Shown here one piece after another: positions 10,273 to 22,401 of a DNA stretch of 64,000 nucleotides (within the stretch, counting starts at the first letter, position 1; each line of letters begins with the position of its first letter). A program made the translations under genes and the position numbers. Source of the stretch: Symbiodinium kawagutii (lineage: Eukaryota > Sar > Dinophyceae > Suessiales > Symbiodiniaceae); contig VSDK01015854.1 in the NCBI GenBank assembly GCA_009767595.1, positions 192,865-256,864 of the forward strand. Reading direction: 5' to 3'. Under the pieces are notes generated by a model. That model was not told the origin of the DNA and did no database searches. It worked only from the letters and a program-made list of their open reading frames with translations.

Positions 10273-11344
10273 CTCTGATCCAGTGGGCAGTGCAGTACTT
10301 GCTTCGTCCTGGTGGTATCTGCGTGGTTGTTGCTTTTTGATGCGCTTGCAGGTGGGTCTTAATTAAAGCTCCTGACAGTTTCTGCTTCTGGTTTTCAAAT
10401 GCCGAAATGTGCTACAGCTGCACCGCAGAGTGAAAAATGTGAAAACCAGAAAGGTTTTGAATGCCGAAGATCTGTCAGGTAGATGCAGAACACCATCTCA
10501 ACTGGTTCGCAATAGCAACCCTCGTGTGACAGTGGGTAGAGATTCCAAGACACTATCAGGTTGTATCAAAGCGGATGTGGCCGGAAGACGGCAATCGCAT
10601 CGCACAAGCATGGCTCAGCCGCTGCTACGATGTCCACACTCTGAGTCACCAGGGCGCGGACCACCAAAATGGTTCGACCTAGGGGAGTCGCAGGATCATG
10701 CCTAATATAATGCCAAGTGCTTCGTAGCCTGAGGCTAGCTGCACTTCACATGCACAAAGACAAACATCAATTACCATCAAATTACCAAAGTTTGCATTGC
10801 ATATTTTGGCCTGGCGCCCGATCTTGGCGGCATGTTTCTCTTACTTCTTGGCTTGCGTGGTAGTTTGTGCTGCGCGCTTCTCAAGCATACTAGCACCGTC
10901 TGCCGACTCCGGCTTCTACACCACGATTTCGCCCAAAAACCAGCCACGACTGCCCAGGGTGCAGCACACTCGGACAGAATCCCGGCAGACTCCTGGGGCC
11001 CGGGCCAAAAATCTTGCGCCGAAGGCCTTGGAGGGTACCTCGCAGCTCATGCAACTGGGCGATGAGCATATTCGGACACATTGAGCAGGTCAGAAATGTA
11101 ACAGTTGCAAATTTTGCGGCATGTTCCCCGAGGATGTGGTAACACGTGCAACTCCAACACTTGCATATTTCTTGAAACCATCCCGGCGGGCTAATGCTAC
11201 AAAGAGCTCCACCACACTAGGCAGTAGGTACTCTTCGGCGTTTAATCTGAACAGTTTCAGCCTATTAACAACTTAAACACAGACCAGGCCGTCCATCACT
11301 TTAGAAGGACGTCCATCCTCTCTGCGGCTTAAAAGAGTCACCCT
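10273..11344. other. no firm gene
   Basis: A G/C-richer patch at about 10890-11080 is open on both strands (minus: MLIAQLHELRGTLQGLRRKI), but neither reading has a recognisable motif or clear splice sites. The rest shows nothing. Confidence 0.4.
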
Positions 11345-12050
11345 CCCATCAGCGTTCGTATTGGATGGCCGCTCGACTTCCAGGCTCCATGATGGGCTTG
11401 ATGAGGTCGTTGATCACTTTAACGTGCTCAGGGTGAGCGGCATAGGCCTTGCTCTTCCGAAACATCGGTGGGAGATGTATTGAATTCAAACATGTTCAAA
11501 CACTCACGCATCCAGACCTCGCACTAAAGATTGCATGAATTTGATGAAAAATGGGGTGAAACCATTGTCACGCCATTGTCACACCATGCATCAATTTTCA
11601 TGCATCAGTATCATCAATTTTGGTGCCCATGGCTGCCATGGCCGCCTCATAGGCTTCCACGGAAGGGAAGTCTGCATACCATGTGCAGGTGCGATTCTTC
11701 CCTGCTGGGTGAGTTTGCCCACCTGGCAGCTTCAAATCCATGCCGAACCTCAGCGATGAGAATCTGGGCTGAGATCGAAAGAGATGGGTTAACCAATGGT
11801 TCAAGATTTTGCTGGTGAGCTAAGGAGATCCAAAATCTTGGATCTTCGGAAGCTACTGTTGCCATGCTGCTTCAGAAAATGCCCATCACCGCCCCAAAGA
11901 AAGTCACTCCAAGAAACTCAAATTCCAAAATGCCACAGGTATCCTTTAACGCAGCGAGACCGTCTTTCACTGCCAGAATCTGTTCGTTGCTGGTCGACTC
12001 TTTCACGCCGATCATCACCTCATGCAAAGGGTTCCCTGTGCATACATATG
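11345..12050 (-). CDS. Dabb (stress-responsive A/B barrel) domain protein
   Basis: Three minus-strand exons together rebuild a Dabb domain (PF07876 type). Exon at about 12030-11945: HEVMIGVKESTSNEQILAVK and DGLAALK, the first strand and helix. Exon at about 11745-11625: FGMDLKLPGGQTHPAGKN, then RTCTWYADFPSVEAYEAAM. Exon at about 11445-11345: AYAAHPEHVKVINDLIKPIM, ending QYER and a stop; this is the family's Y-x-x-H-P-x-H-x-x-V...P signature. The domain is a ferredoxin-like barrel that usually dimerises; roles range from stress response to polyketide cyclisation, so no reaction is assigned. The first junction fits only a non-GT donor. The true start was not located. Confidence 0.7.
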
Positions 12051-12949
12051 ATATCAATGATGGGAAGCCAAAGGCACCGGCAGTGCTCCAACGCACGCAT
12101 GAACCGCAGAGGTTGCAGCAGCTACAGTAACAGCAGTAATTCTATCTTGGGAGCCACCCCTGCAGTGTCAGTTCTAGAGACATTTGATTGCAATGAAATT
12201 CACCTTGACCCGAGCATAAGGTCAGACGTGCTAGAATGACGGCCCAATTGTCTCCAACTTGCGTTCAACAAGGGGCAACGTGTGTCCAAAGTAGTTCTAA
12301 CATGATCCCCACATGTGCTCCTTGTCCCGCAAAGGGCCTGGACTAATTGGACCCACGATATCTTCCCTTTGATGCCCAGTGGTCGTACTACAGGGGGCCG
12401 GTTTTAATTTTCGTCTTTCGGCTTGTCTTATTCTCGGTCCCATCCTCCCTCCAATCCTACTGCGGTGCTGCATAGTTTCCGTCAACACGGCAAAATCAAA
12501 AATGTTTGAGCAAAGCCAAAGCAAACGAACGTAAATCGCCTAATGTACCAAGATGACAACAAGTCTAGCAAAAACGTACACAGTCAAAATACAAAACCTT
12601 ACACTGCCAAATGCGCGGCACAACGTGTCGCAATCCTTTGGCTGCCCGGCTCATCATCAAAAGTGTGTTTCCGTGCGCTTTTTGGCCCTCAAACTCGTTG
12701 CAAACGTTGCAAAGCTATGGTGAGAACGGATATGCTTGAGCCAAAACCACATGCAAGGCCCCCACTCGACCGACACTGTCGACACTTCGACTTCCTGGCA
12801 CTCGGAACCCCGCCCTAGCAGCCCATCGTGCAACGACTTTTCTTGTCATTCTTGCACGGTCTCTAGCAATGGATCCTCATCCTGCGTGCATTTGCTGGCA
12901 GTTTTTCACATACCTGTGCGCATAAATATGTGTCCATGTTTGCGTTTCG

Positions 12950-14720
12950 AAAAGGCCTTTCTTTGACCACAAAAGGGTCCCTGGAACATCTGAAGGAAAG
13001 TCATTCCAAACCGCTCAAGCTGCTCCTCGCGCACAGTTGCGAAGAGGGCTCCTGCAGCCTGCAACACCTTCAAAACGAAGTCGATCAGGGTGGCAATCCT
13101 TGGCTGGCAGCCATCAAGATCAAACAAAGGCGGACTTTGTTATTAGTTATTAGCTCGGATAGACTTGGATCAAATTCTGGCTCAAGTGGTATGCGCAGCT
13201 TCTTAACTCGATGTGCCAATGCCAGCTAATCCCTGTTGAACATCGTTCCGTGTTGCTGAAACCAGTCATGTAAGAACGATATTCGGCGACCCCCGCCACT
13301 AAGCACCAGGAATCAGATTGAGAACTTTGATCCAACTGCCTTCATCCAGGCCCTCCATCTCGAAAATGAAGACACAAATCAACATAATGACCTCGGCGCC
13401 CCCGCGGTATCAAGCAAAACCACCAGAACACCATGAACAAAGCAAGCCAGAAGAAAAGATTTGAGAGGATCGCTGTATTCCAAAATGAACCAGACGCATT
13501 AAACTGCATGATGCCAGTGGGTTGACATGCAAAATTGCCAGATCTCTGGCAGCGTCCTCGCGGACACAGCCACCCTCGATACAATAAATTGATTATCATA
13601 GAACACCCACGGTCAACTACCTTCACCCATGGGTAGCAACTGGTTGCAAGGCACTGCTTGACAATGGCTCTAAGTCTTCAGCTGGATGGCCGCTGCCACA
13701 GTGCAACCACATCTTGCACCATCATGGCTACACACGTTACACCACTGAGTCTTCTGACGTCTGAACAGCCAGCCGCCACGGAATACGCCAACTCTGGCGC
13801 ATGCTGATCCAAAAGCTGGGAAGTGGTCATGAAGAGCCCTGCCTGCCAAACCAAATCACGGGAGATAAACCAATCAAAACCCAACAAGGTAAGTAATGGG
13901 TCAGCAACGAAAGGTGTGAATACACAACTTGCACAAATTATGAACTGCATGCCCTTCAAAGATATAGGATCTTGCGGCTAAGTTGCGAAAAAGGCCAGCA
14001 AAATGATCACCGTACCCATCATCGCGGACATCATTGCCAAACCCTGCACCACCTGAATGGGACTGCTCGCTCGCATTGTCATGCATGGGAACTTGCTGGA
14101 AAAGGTCGGTCAGGCCCAGGTCGAGTGAGCAAAATGATTTGTCATCAGCTATACTTGGTCTATGACGATCACTATTTCTCAAGCTCTGAGTAGCCAACGA
14201 ACGAAGCGCCAACATCGCCAGTGTATTGCCAGAACCACCAGGAAGCAGTTTGATCACAAACATCCCAAGCAAATAGCACCGTGAAGTAGAGCACACTGAA
14301 CTTCCTGGCGCGGGACAGTCGCCAAGCAAACTTAGTTGCCAGATTTCGTTTTTGCAATCAACCAGGATATGCATTGATGATATTGTCTTAAATCCCCTTG
14401 CTTTAGAGCCAAATTTGGCGCCAAAAGAATCATGCGCTCAATCCATGTTGCCATCATCAATCAACCCCATACAATTCTTCAAACGATGAACTGATGGCAT
14501 AACCAATGGCACAACCCATGGCAGAACCATCGGTTGCCCCCGGGCATTCCCTCCGTGGCCTGCGTCTGCTGAGCCGTTCCTTCCGACACCGCTGGCTCTG
14601 GGCCCAGACGCAGGTCAGGCCTGTGAAGGCGAAGATCAACAGCCTTGGAAGCGCTTGGAAGGCCATGGAAGTAGCCGCAAGGAATGGTTTCCCACCACGA
14701 TGGCTCACATGTTTCACACC
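12950..14720 (-). CDS. putative polytopic membrane protein exons
   Basis: Several minus-strand stretches look coding, in this order: about 14720-14470 (LPRLLIFAFTGLTCVWA and a small-residue helix SAMGCAIGYAISS), 14330-14172 (FSVLYFTVLFAWDVCDQTAS, then WWFWQYTGDVGASFVGY), 13870-13690 (AGLFMTTSQLLDQHAPELAY), 13480-13355 (NLFFWLALFMVFWWFCLIPR) and 13110-12950 (RIATLIDFVLKVLQAAGALF). At least three are membrane helices. They may be one gene, possibly continuing from the Cys-rich exons upstream at 15.3-16.5 kb, but splice phases were not resolved and no family is recognised. Confidence 0.35.
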
Positions 14721-15344
14721 CAGGTATCTTTTTAGAGATGCCCCAAGAGCTCTGCTATAGGCTGAGGTTGCAAAGTGAGAGGACCCACAAAATTTAAGCA
14801 CATTTTGTATTTGTAGATGAAACATTGCAATCATCCAACCTAGCTGACGCCCACATACCTCCGCTCTAATCCAAAAGTGACTACCTTTGGGGGCCCTCGT
14901 ATGTGATCTATAGATAACTCCGTTGAGTTCATATCACCGTGCCAGGTTGGGCGTCTCCAGCCTCGACCTGAGACACCGTAAGGTTGGCCTCTGAATCTGC
15001 CAAGCCGCGGTACAAGGACGTTGGGATACCAAAGGTCCACGGTGCAACAGGTCAGCAAATCCGTAGTGCTGCAATATCCTGTCCGCAGCTCAGCGGGTCA
15101 AAATCCGTCAGACCATCTGATCAGGCTGAAAGAATGCTGCCAGTCACGGCTGGGTACTACAACATCAATAACCAAGGGCAATGCAATCTGCAGTGGTCGC
15201 CTTTACTGGCTCACTTGTATTCCCATACTGGTTCTAACATAAGGACGCAAAACTGGTGAAAACTTGCATAAATTGGCCATACTGTGGCCACAAAGGGGGC
15301 CAGAGATTGCCGAAAACACTTTCAAAAGTCTCATCACAACATGC

Positions 15345-16520
15345 TTCACCACCATTGACCATCTCGGAGGACTGGGTGGCCCCAACCAGCTTTGCAGCTG
15401 AATTCCATGGCCCGCGGCTTCTTGGAGTAGCCCTCCAAGCATTGAAAATTTTGGCAGCTGCTGAGGCAACAAATCTCAAAACCTGGCGCCAGGGATGACA
15501 TGAAACAAATTGGAACGATGATGTTTAGTTCACAATTTGACGTGGCTGAGCATTCTTGCGCTTGCTTACTTTGGCTCTGTCTATGCACGTCACTCACCGC
15601 TGACAGCAAACCCTCAGGAACAGACCACCAGGCTCCCCCACATGGCTCATGCCGGCACACCAATTCAGGTGCATCTGGTCGAAGCATTGCCCCTACAGGA
15701 CATGTGAAGCCCAAACACATCACCTGCACCTGCCAGTGGCTGGCGACAGAAGCTGCGGGACAGAAGGGAAGACTCCAAGTGACCATTGTGCGTTAGTCTC
15801 TTAGCCTATTGGCTGCTCAAGTCTTCGACCGAAGGCGGAACTCTTCAACTGCTACACTCCAGCAACTCAATCCAGTCAATCATGTGTTGCAACTCCTGTA
15901 CTAGCGGCCCTGACCCCACTCCCGCCGTTGTTGTGGTGCCGGAGGGTGTAGTAACCAGGCTCCTTGGTTGTCATCGGAGCTGATAATCATCGGCGCTATC
16001 GGCACAAGAAGGATCATGCTAGGGACCATTAGCGGTACCACAACTCTTGGACACATAAAAATGTTCAGCTAAAAATGAATGTGATCACTGTTTTTCCATG
16101 CCCTGCTGGTGAACATCCCGAGAATGACCAAACATGTCACTAGTCTTCGTTGGTGGGATGTTCACGCATTTCTTAGGTGGCTGTTGATGACCCATACCCA
16201 TATGGGGGTTCTCAAAATAGGGGTACCTCAAAATGGTTGGCTTACTACTATGAAAGGTTACTATTAGGATGATTTGGGGGTACCCCTATTTTGAGAAACC
16301 ACCATGAAATCGACTCAAAAATGTCAAAGCATGGTCAAAGATTCGGCGGGGGCGCCATCGCTCCAGGCACCACAGGAAGCTGCAGAGTGGTGTCGCTGGA
16401 AGGATCGATCCTGGTGGAATTTCCCATGGCTGTACCATCGGTGCACACTCCCAAGGGCCCACACCATGCCCGAGAGACTTGGCAAACACACTGGTTGACA
16501 TCCGAATTTCAGGCAGTGCT
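15345..16520 (-). CDS. putative Cys-rich extracellular-type exons
   Basis: Two minus-strand exons share a cysteine spacing: about 15745-15600 reads CLGFTCPVGAMLRPDAPELV and continues C-R-H-E-P-C, and about 15475-15345 reads CQNFQCLEGYSKKPRAMEFS followed by C. The pattern is C-x2-F-x-C-x2-G, then about 12-13 residues and C. A further Cys-rich piece at about 16520-16330 reads NQCVCQVSRAWCGPLGVC. Spaced cysteines with Gly and Pro suggest small disulfide modules outside the cytosol. Their position just upstream (minus sense) of membrane helices at 12.9-14.7 kb would suit a receptor-like protein; this is inference. Confidence 0.35.
16207..16304. repeat. inverted repeat with GGGGTACCCC core
   Basis: The left arm at 16207-16227 (GGTTCTCAAAATAGGGGTAC and C) and the right arm at 16279-16300 are complementary over about 21 bp with a single 1-nt indel, and are separated by about 51 bp. 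The right arm belongs to a 33-34 bp motif at 16271-16304 that recurs elsewhere in the window. A folded-back MITE-like remnant is one explanation. Confidence 0.8.
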
Positions 16521-17569
16521 TGTTGGGCTGATCACCAGTGAGCCATTTTGTTATGCCACGACCAGCCACAGCAACTGCCCCCACCTCAAGATCGTTGGAG
16601 CTGCCTCCGGGATGCAGTAGATGAAGCCATTCGCCAAGATGCCTTCCTTCCTCGGTATCCAATCCATGGTCGTCATGGCCACTAAGCCCTAGGCAAAAGC
16701 GAGCAAAAGCCCAGTTCTGAGAGCTTGCAGTGGATCATGGCCTGAATTAAGATCATCCCTTTATGGTTTTCATGGTTTTTGCCTATCACTGTTGCTGATG
16801 CAACCCTGTTCTGCTATATTGTGGTTGGCTCTACCCTCCTCTGTGGTGATTGATGACCACGATCCTGTCACACAACAGCCCTGCAAGGTCCTACCACGCT
16901 TGTCTACACCCGATCCAATCTTTTGGTGGCAATGGGGTTATGGCTTGGCATTACTCCCAGGGCTGATGATGCGCCACCTGCTATTAGCTGCAGCTGTATT
17001 GTCAACACTTCGTCGATATACTATATAGCAAATATATGCACATATTATCATATTGATATTTATCAATCCTCTTCATATAGCATCGTTGCATCTGTACTAT
17101 TTTAGCTGGTCTATCACTGGATTGATGGCCAAATCTACCGCAAATCCGGCTGGTACGATTAAGCATGGGGATGTCCCGTCAATTCTCCCATCAACATCCA
17201 TCAACCATCGCTGGGACTTGAATAATCAAGATTACTAATCCCACTATCAACCAGTTGGCTACATTTCTTCTTTGGTGTTAAACGTCAACCAGCCCTTGTT
17301 CACCATCCTTCACCAACCATTCACCCGGCATATCTCTCCACTAAGCAACTCAACTAATCTTAACCAGCCCAGCCATGAAATGCTGCATCAACAGTGGCAT
17401 CATTTCAACCCGAGGCTCCACCTGGCTGGTCCAGGCTCGAAGTTTCCGAAACTGCTCACCTGCTGCGCCGACTCTGACGGCAAGGTGGCGTCGCGGGGAA
17501 CTTTGTCACGGGAAACATGTCTTTGGCAACCCCAAAATGGCTGTGGAATAAAAATGCTGAACATTAGAT

Positions 17570-17602
17570 GATTTAGGGGCACCCCTATTTTGAGAAACCA
17601 CC
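17570..17602. repeat. dispersed motif copy
   Basis: This copy matches the 16271-16304 motif over 33 bp with two substitutions (one breaks the palindrome: GGGGCACCCC). The shared 3' part is CCCCTATTTTGAGAAACCAC. Confidence 0.8.
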
Positions 17603-18349
17603 TTATTGGGGAAACCAACTATTAAATGGTGGATTTCCATTACCAGGTTGGTTCACCAAAGGGTGTCAAATCTTTGAGCCTACACAGTTTACACATCGAA
17701 GCTTTGATTGCATGTATAGGCATGGGGATTAGTGTACTTGACTCATTTGCGCGCATACTTCCACATACACATGTACAAGTGGTGATATCATGCGATACCT
17801 GTGCGTATCTTTATGCGTACATGTGGGAAGGCAAATGCATACCGTACTTCTATCTGGCTCTGGTGTGAATCAATCCAGATGAGAATTTCAAGCGCAAAAA
17901 AACCATGCAATCCATCCATCTTTCCCAACCAAGAGAGTCCCAAAGATAGACCTGGAGTGCAAGAGAATATTGTCCATCAAAGCTGTATTTCAAAATTGGC
18001 CGTGTGTATTTCACTTCACCCTGCAAGTATGTTCTTCAAAGGAATTTGGTACAGGAAAAAGGCGAAAGCGGCATTTTTTGTTCCTCCAAGTTGAGATGGC
18101 ATAGCCTGGAAAACATCCAAGGCTGTGCAAATTTCCAGCAGACTGAAGGCAGCCCAATCTGGCCAGTGCATCTGAAAATGCTGTGAACTAAGACGTTCAC
18201 AGCAGTCAAAAATGATAAAATGACCTTAAACACGCAGACTTGCATGAAAACGGGGAGGCCTCTGCTTGGCAAGCAGATCAGCCACTTCCACATGCAAGTC
18301 TGGCAGCCTGTTCCATGCAAACCAAACCACTGACCTCAGCAGATCCCGT

Positions 18350-21300
18350 AGCTTACTCCGACGAGATCTTGGTCGGATCAATGCTGGCAGCTCGCACCAC
18401 CTTCAACAGACCTGCGGCCAACTTTCGCTGGTGTCCCCTCTCGCAGGCACTGATCACAGTGCTGAAGCTGGAGACATTCAGTGCTACCTTCAGGGCTCCC
18501 AGTTCCCAGCTTCCCAGCTTGGTGCGGTTGTGCATCATGTCTTTCTCTATGCTGACTCCGACAATATTGGGTCAGATGATATTTGGTCATATGATATCAT
18601 GTCATATTTGCCGTACTATTTTGCACGTTCGCGCACACCTTTGCACGACATGTGCTCTGCCACTGGTTCCGACTGGTTCTACTGGATCCCTCTGCCCTGT
18701 GCCTTGCTGCGCATCATGTTCTCAAAAATGGCCACTGCCTCCTCCCACTGCGCAGCTTTCTCGCAGCAGCTGAGGATAGCGCGGTAGCTCTCCCTGTTGG
18801 TTTGCCCTTGCTGCTGCGTGGCTGTGAAGTATCCTCAAGTGCCGGGCTTTCGGTGTGTCTTCTGTAGAAGACATGCATGCATCTTGCAACTAAGTGAGGT
18901 GTACATTTCCTGTGTGAATGGATGGATGGATGCATGGGTGAATGGGGTGGGTGGATGAATGGAACAATGTGTGGATGGATGCATGGACAGTGGGGTGGAT
19001 AGATTGGGTGGCTGGCTGGATGGATGAGCGGGTGCAAAGCATGCCGTCCATGCACTCCACGTGCAATGCGTCTATTGCACGTACCGCATTGTCGTAGTTC
19101 ATGTAATCCCTGCAATGTATGAAATGCATGTAGGGCATCCCATGTGCAATGTATGAATGAGTTTATGTGCAGAATTGTCCGTGCTTGTACGTGTGTACAT
19201 GTAGGCATGCATGTCTGGAGTTACTTATCTGAGTCTACCAACGTATATGCCTGCATTTGAGTGCGCACACGTACGATCATCAACGTACAACATATGTTTA
19301 GCGACATGGGTTAACATGCGTTTGTTTGATGCATTTGAAACATTTATCTTTATTTGATATTATTTGATGTTTGTGTGTCTTCCATGCCATCCGGAGATGT
19401 AATGTCGGGTCAGGTGTGGTAAGGTCGCATAACACAATCAATGTGGGCAATGAAAATGAATCACTCTATGATTGTGATCAATCATTGCGTAAACATATGT
19501 GAGCGTATGGGATGCGATAGCAAACATCTTAAACCTAACCACGGTGGCAACCTGTCGACCAGGTCGCATCCCTGAGCCTCTCGGGAAGCACTTGCCCCAC
19601 AGCCCCTCCCAACATCACCAAGCCTTCGCTGCCGCCTCCAAGTTACAACCGTCCAAACCGCCTCCCAATGCGTTTCCTCCCCGAAAGCTGGCTTTTGGGA
19701 AACAAAACTGGCCGCAAAGGAAGCCATGGAAAATCAGAACAAAATTTCTCTGGAGCTGCAGCGTGAGAGTCTGATCGCAGTCTGCCACTGTGATCCATGA
19801 TCACACGATTTGATGACAGCACTGCAACTCACATCATCAGGTTGACGCTGTCCTGGTGGGACGGCAGGCTACAGGCCAGGGCAGCTGGCTATAAATTTGT
19901 GAAAGGAAAAAAAAGTAATAAAGAAATGAACATTTGCTGTGTTAATCCTTGAGAAAGAAATATTCTCTGAAAAGAATCAAACCATCTCAAGTCCAAGTCT
20001 CTCTTGCACATATCCTCAAAAAGTGTCAAGGCATTCTGCCAGTAGTTCCCCCTTTCACAGGAAGTGATCGCAGTGCTGAAACTGATGACGTCCGGTTCAA
20101 CTCCTTCGTGACACATGCGGCTCAGCAGACTTAAGCTCTGCTGCCACTCACTGGTCTTCAGAAATGAAGCCATGGTTGAGTTGAAAGTCACCAAGTCGGG
20201 CGAAAGAGAAGGCTGGCGTCCCAGCATGGTCAACAAGTGCATGGCTTCGTTCCAACGACCTTCCACCTGACATGAGCTGATGGCGGCGTTGAAGCTAATG
20301 ACATTGGGAGCCAGCCTGGCCCGCAGCATTGCCTCAGGGTTTTCGGGAAACTGGTGACCCAAAATCGCGTGATGAAAACTGACGAAACACGGTGAAATCA
20401 TCAAACAACTCGGTGATTGAAAAATTTTGATGGCTGAGCGTTCTAGAAGCTTCCTGCCTCAAACAGACTCAAAGCAAGCTGCCAGTGCCCACCCTTCTGG
20501 CAAGAACTCATCGTCGCATTGCAACTAACCGCATCAGGCCGCACTTGGGCTCTTGACATCTCGTAGAAAAATCCCAGAGCGTGCTGCCACTCACCCGCCT
20601 TCTCACACGAACTGATCACTGCACTAAAGCTGACCTACAGATGTCAGATTGAACACATGAAAAATATTTGCCACAAGCACCTCGCACATACATTTTGAGT
20701 AAGCACCACGAGGTCGTGAGACTAAAAGAAGGATAAGAAAGGACCAGCATAATAAGAAATTACAGTATGCATGTGGACAATTGTGGAAATAAAAGATTTC
20801 TAAGCTCAGGATTGGCAGCAACATCTGCTGAAAGATCTGCTCGTACCATTGAATTGTACAAAGCCACGGCATGTTGCCACCTCTGCCCCTTTTCACAGGA
20901 ACTGATGGCTGCACTGAAGCTGATGACATTGGGAGTCACCTTCTTGTTGGACATGTCCTGGAAGGGCTGTGATGGTGGGCCCATGCAATTCCAAGCACAT
21001 TTGCAAGCCATGTCATTGCGTGGTTGTCAGTTACACAAGCTCAACCGAGCTCAGCTGGGCCGCTGACCTTCATCAAACTCAGGGCATGCTGCCATTGATG
21101 ACCCTTCTCGCATGCGCTGATGGCCGCGCTGAAACTGATGACACTGCGATCCACTTTGGCTTGATCCATGTTGGCGAAAAGCCAGCAGGCTCGCCGCCAA
21201 GATCTGGCCTTGTGATTCTGGCAGCACATGATGATTGTGAACATGATCCCTGAAAATCTGAGGGAAAGTAACAGCCAAACAACAAGCCCCGACATGTCCC

Positions 21301-21560
21301 GACAACGTACTAATTTCGATCTCTCCTGGCAGCTGGATGGCAAACACATACAGAAACCATCAAAAACCAAGTAAAACACCTGCAAAATCCTGCAAGCCTT
21401 GGCGGTTGCAGGCAACCGCAACGGGCCCCCAACGGCCTGGCCTTGCTACATGCCGACATTCCGATGGTATAGTCTCGGGCATCCAGCTGCATCCCTGCAA
21501 CTCGCAGAACCTCGTAGTTGCTGCAGGCAGAGGGGGTGCAAAGCCCCCAAAACTGGCTGT
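18350..21560 (-). CDS. pentatricopeptide-repeat (PPR) protein, multi-exon
   Basis: A series of minus-strand exons carries PPR motifs: 21.55-21.44 kb (VAGMQLDARDYTIGMSACSK), 21.20-21.06 (VISFSAAISACEKGHQWQHA), 20.99-20.79 (VTPNVISFSAAISSCEKGQR), 20.63-20.45 (two motifs: VSFSAVISSCEKAGEWQHAL and PDAVSCNATMSSCQKGGHWQ), 20.34-19.96 (three motifs, e.g. PDVISFSTAITSCERGNYWQ), 18.79-18.69 (AILSCCEKAAQWEEAVAIFE) and 18.54-18.36 (VSSFSTVISACERGHQ). Each 35-residue unit has the P-N-V-I-S-F-x-A-x-I-S-x-C helix A and W-x-x-A-L helix B common in dinoflagellate PPRs. Such proteins bind RNA in chloroplast or mitochondrion. The N-terminus is not found; a gap at 21.83-21.91 kb lies upstream. A frame beginning MASFAASFVSQKPAFG at 19727 lies within the span and is unexplained. 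Confidence 0.85.
18910..19030. repeat. degenerate GGAT/TGGG-rich tandem repeat
   Basis: Irregular repeats of TGGATGGA and GGTGGATGAATGG type; inside the PPR gene span, presumably intronic. Confidence 0.6.
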
Positions 21561-21825
21561 GGTTGCCGGGCAATCAAAACAAAGATCGATTATGTTTGCA
21601 ACTTATGCCTAAATTTGGCAACCATACGTGCAAAAGAACCAACCCCGCCAGAGTTTCGAAAAAGTGCCTCAAGAAAAATAAGGTCCAGAAACCTCTAGCA
21701 CCGAGAAAAGTACATCAGAGCGCTTTTCTTCTGCTAGACTTCTGAGAGTTTGTGGGAGCCAGCCCTTGCCACCTTCCAAAGGGGCCAAAATCTTCTTCAC
21801 TGCATCTTGAGAAGGGTTGCGGTTC

Positions 21826-21908
21826 NNNNNNNNNNNNNNNNNNNNNNNNNNNNNNNNNNNNNNNNNNNNNNNNNNNNNNNNNNNNNNNNNNNNNNNNNNN
21901 NNNNNNNN
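21826..21908. other. assembly gap (83 N)
   Basis: A run of 83 undetermined bases. It falls between the first recognised PPR exon and the last propeller-like exon, so the boundary between those two genes is partly unseen. Confidence 1.
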
Positions 21909-22401
21909 GCAGGGGAGTCAATGGATATTTCCAACCTTTGTTGGATACCTCCACCACTCCTGGCATGGCCAAAAATGCACCCCAACTAGGCACCAAATTT
22001 CCATGCCAGCGCCCGATCTTGACTTCCCCCGGCGGAAAGCGAGAAAAAACCTCCCAGTTGGCTCACAAGATCTGCCAAGATCTGCCAAGACTCTCATTTT
22101 GGATGAGTGCCTTGCAAAGCTTCTCATTGTGAGCTATGCCCACAGCGGTATTGGCGTTGCATGTGGGCGCCAGAGAAGATATCACTGGCAATCCGAAACG
22201 GCTGCAGCCATCGCAAGCCATTGACATTGATTACCCCAGGATTGTAGCCCTCGACTTTGACACGCTTAGCTGTGAGCTACCCGGAAGTATGGCAAAAATG
22301 CAATCAGTTGTTACAAATTTAATGTTTACTCTAGTGCTACCATGTCGATATCACTGGTCCTTTCCTGGCCCATGCCAACCCCCGGCTGGCCTCATCACTC
22401 T

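Noticed and set aside
12737..12749. A 12-13 base match to the reverse complement of the spliced leader (CTTGAGCCAAAA).
   Set aside because: The match stops there; the remaining leader positions disagree and no gene is nearby in the right orientation.
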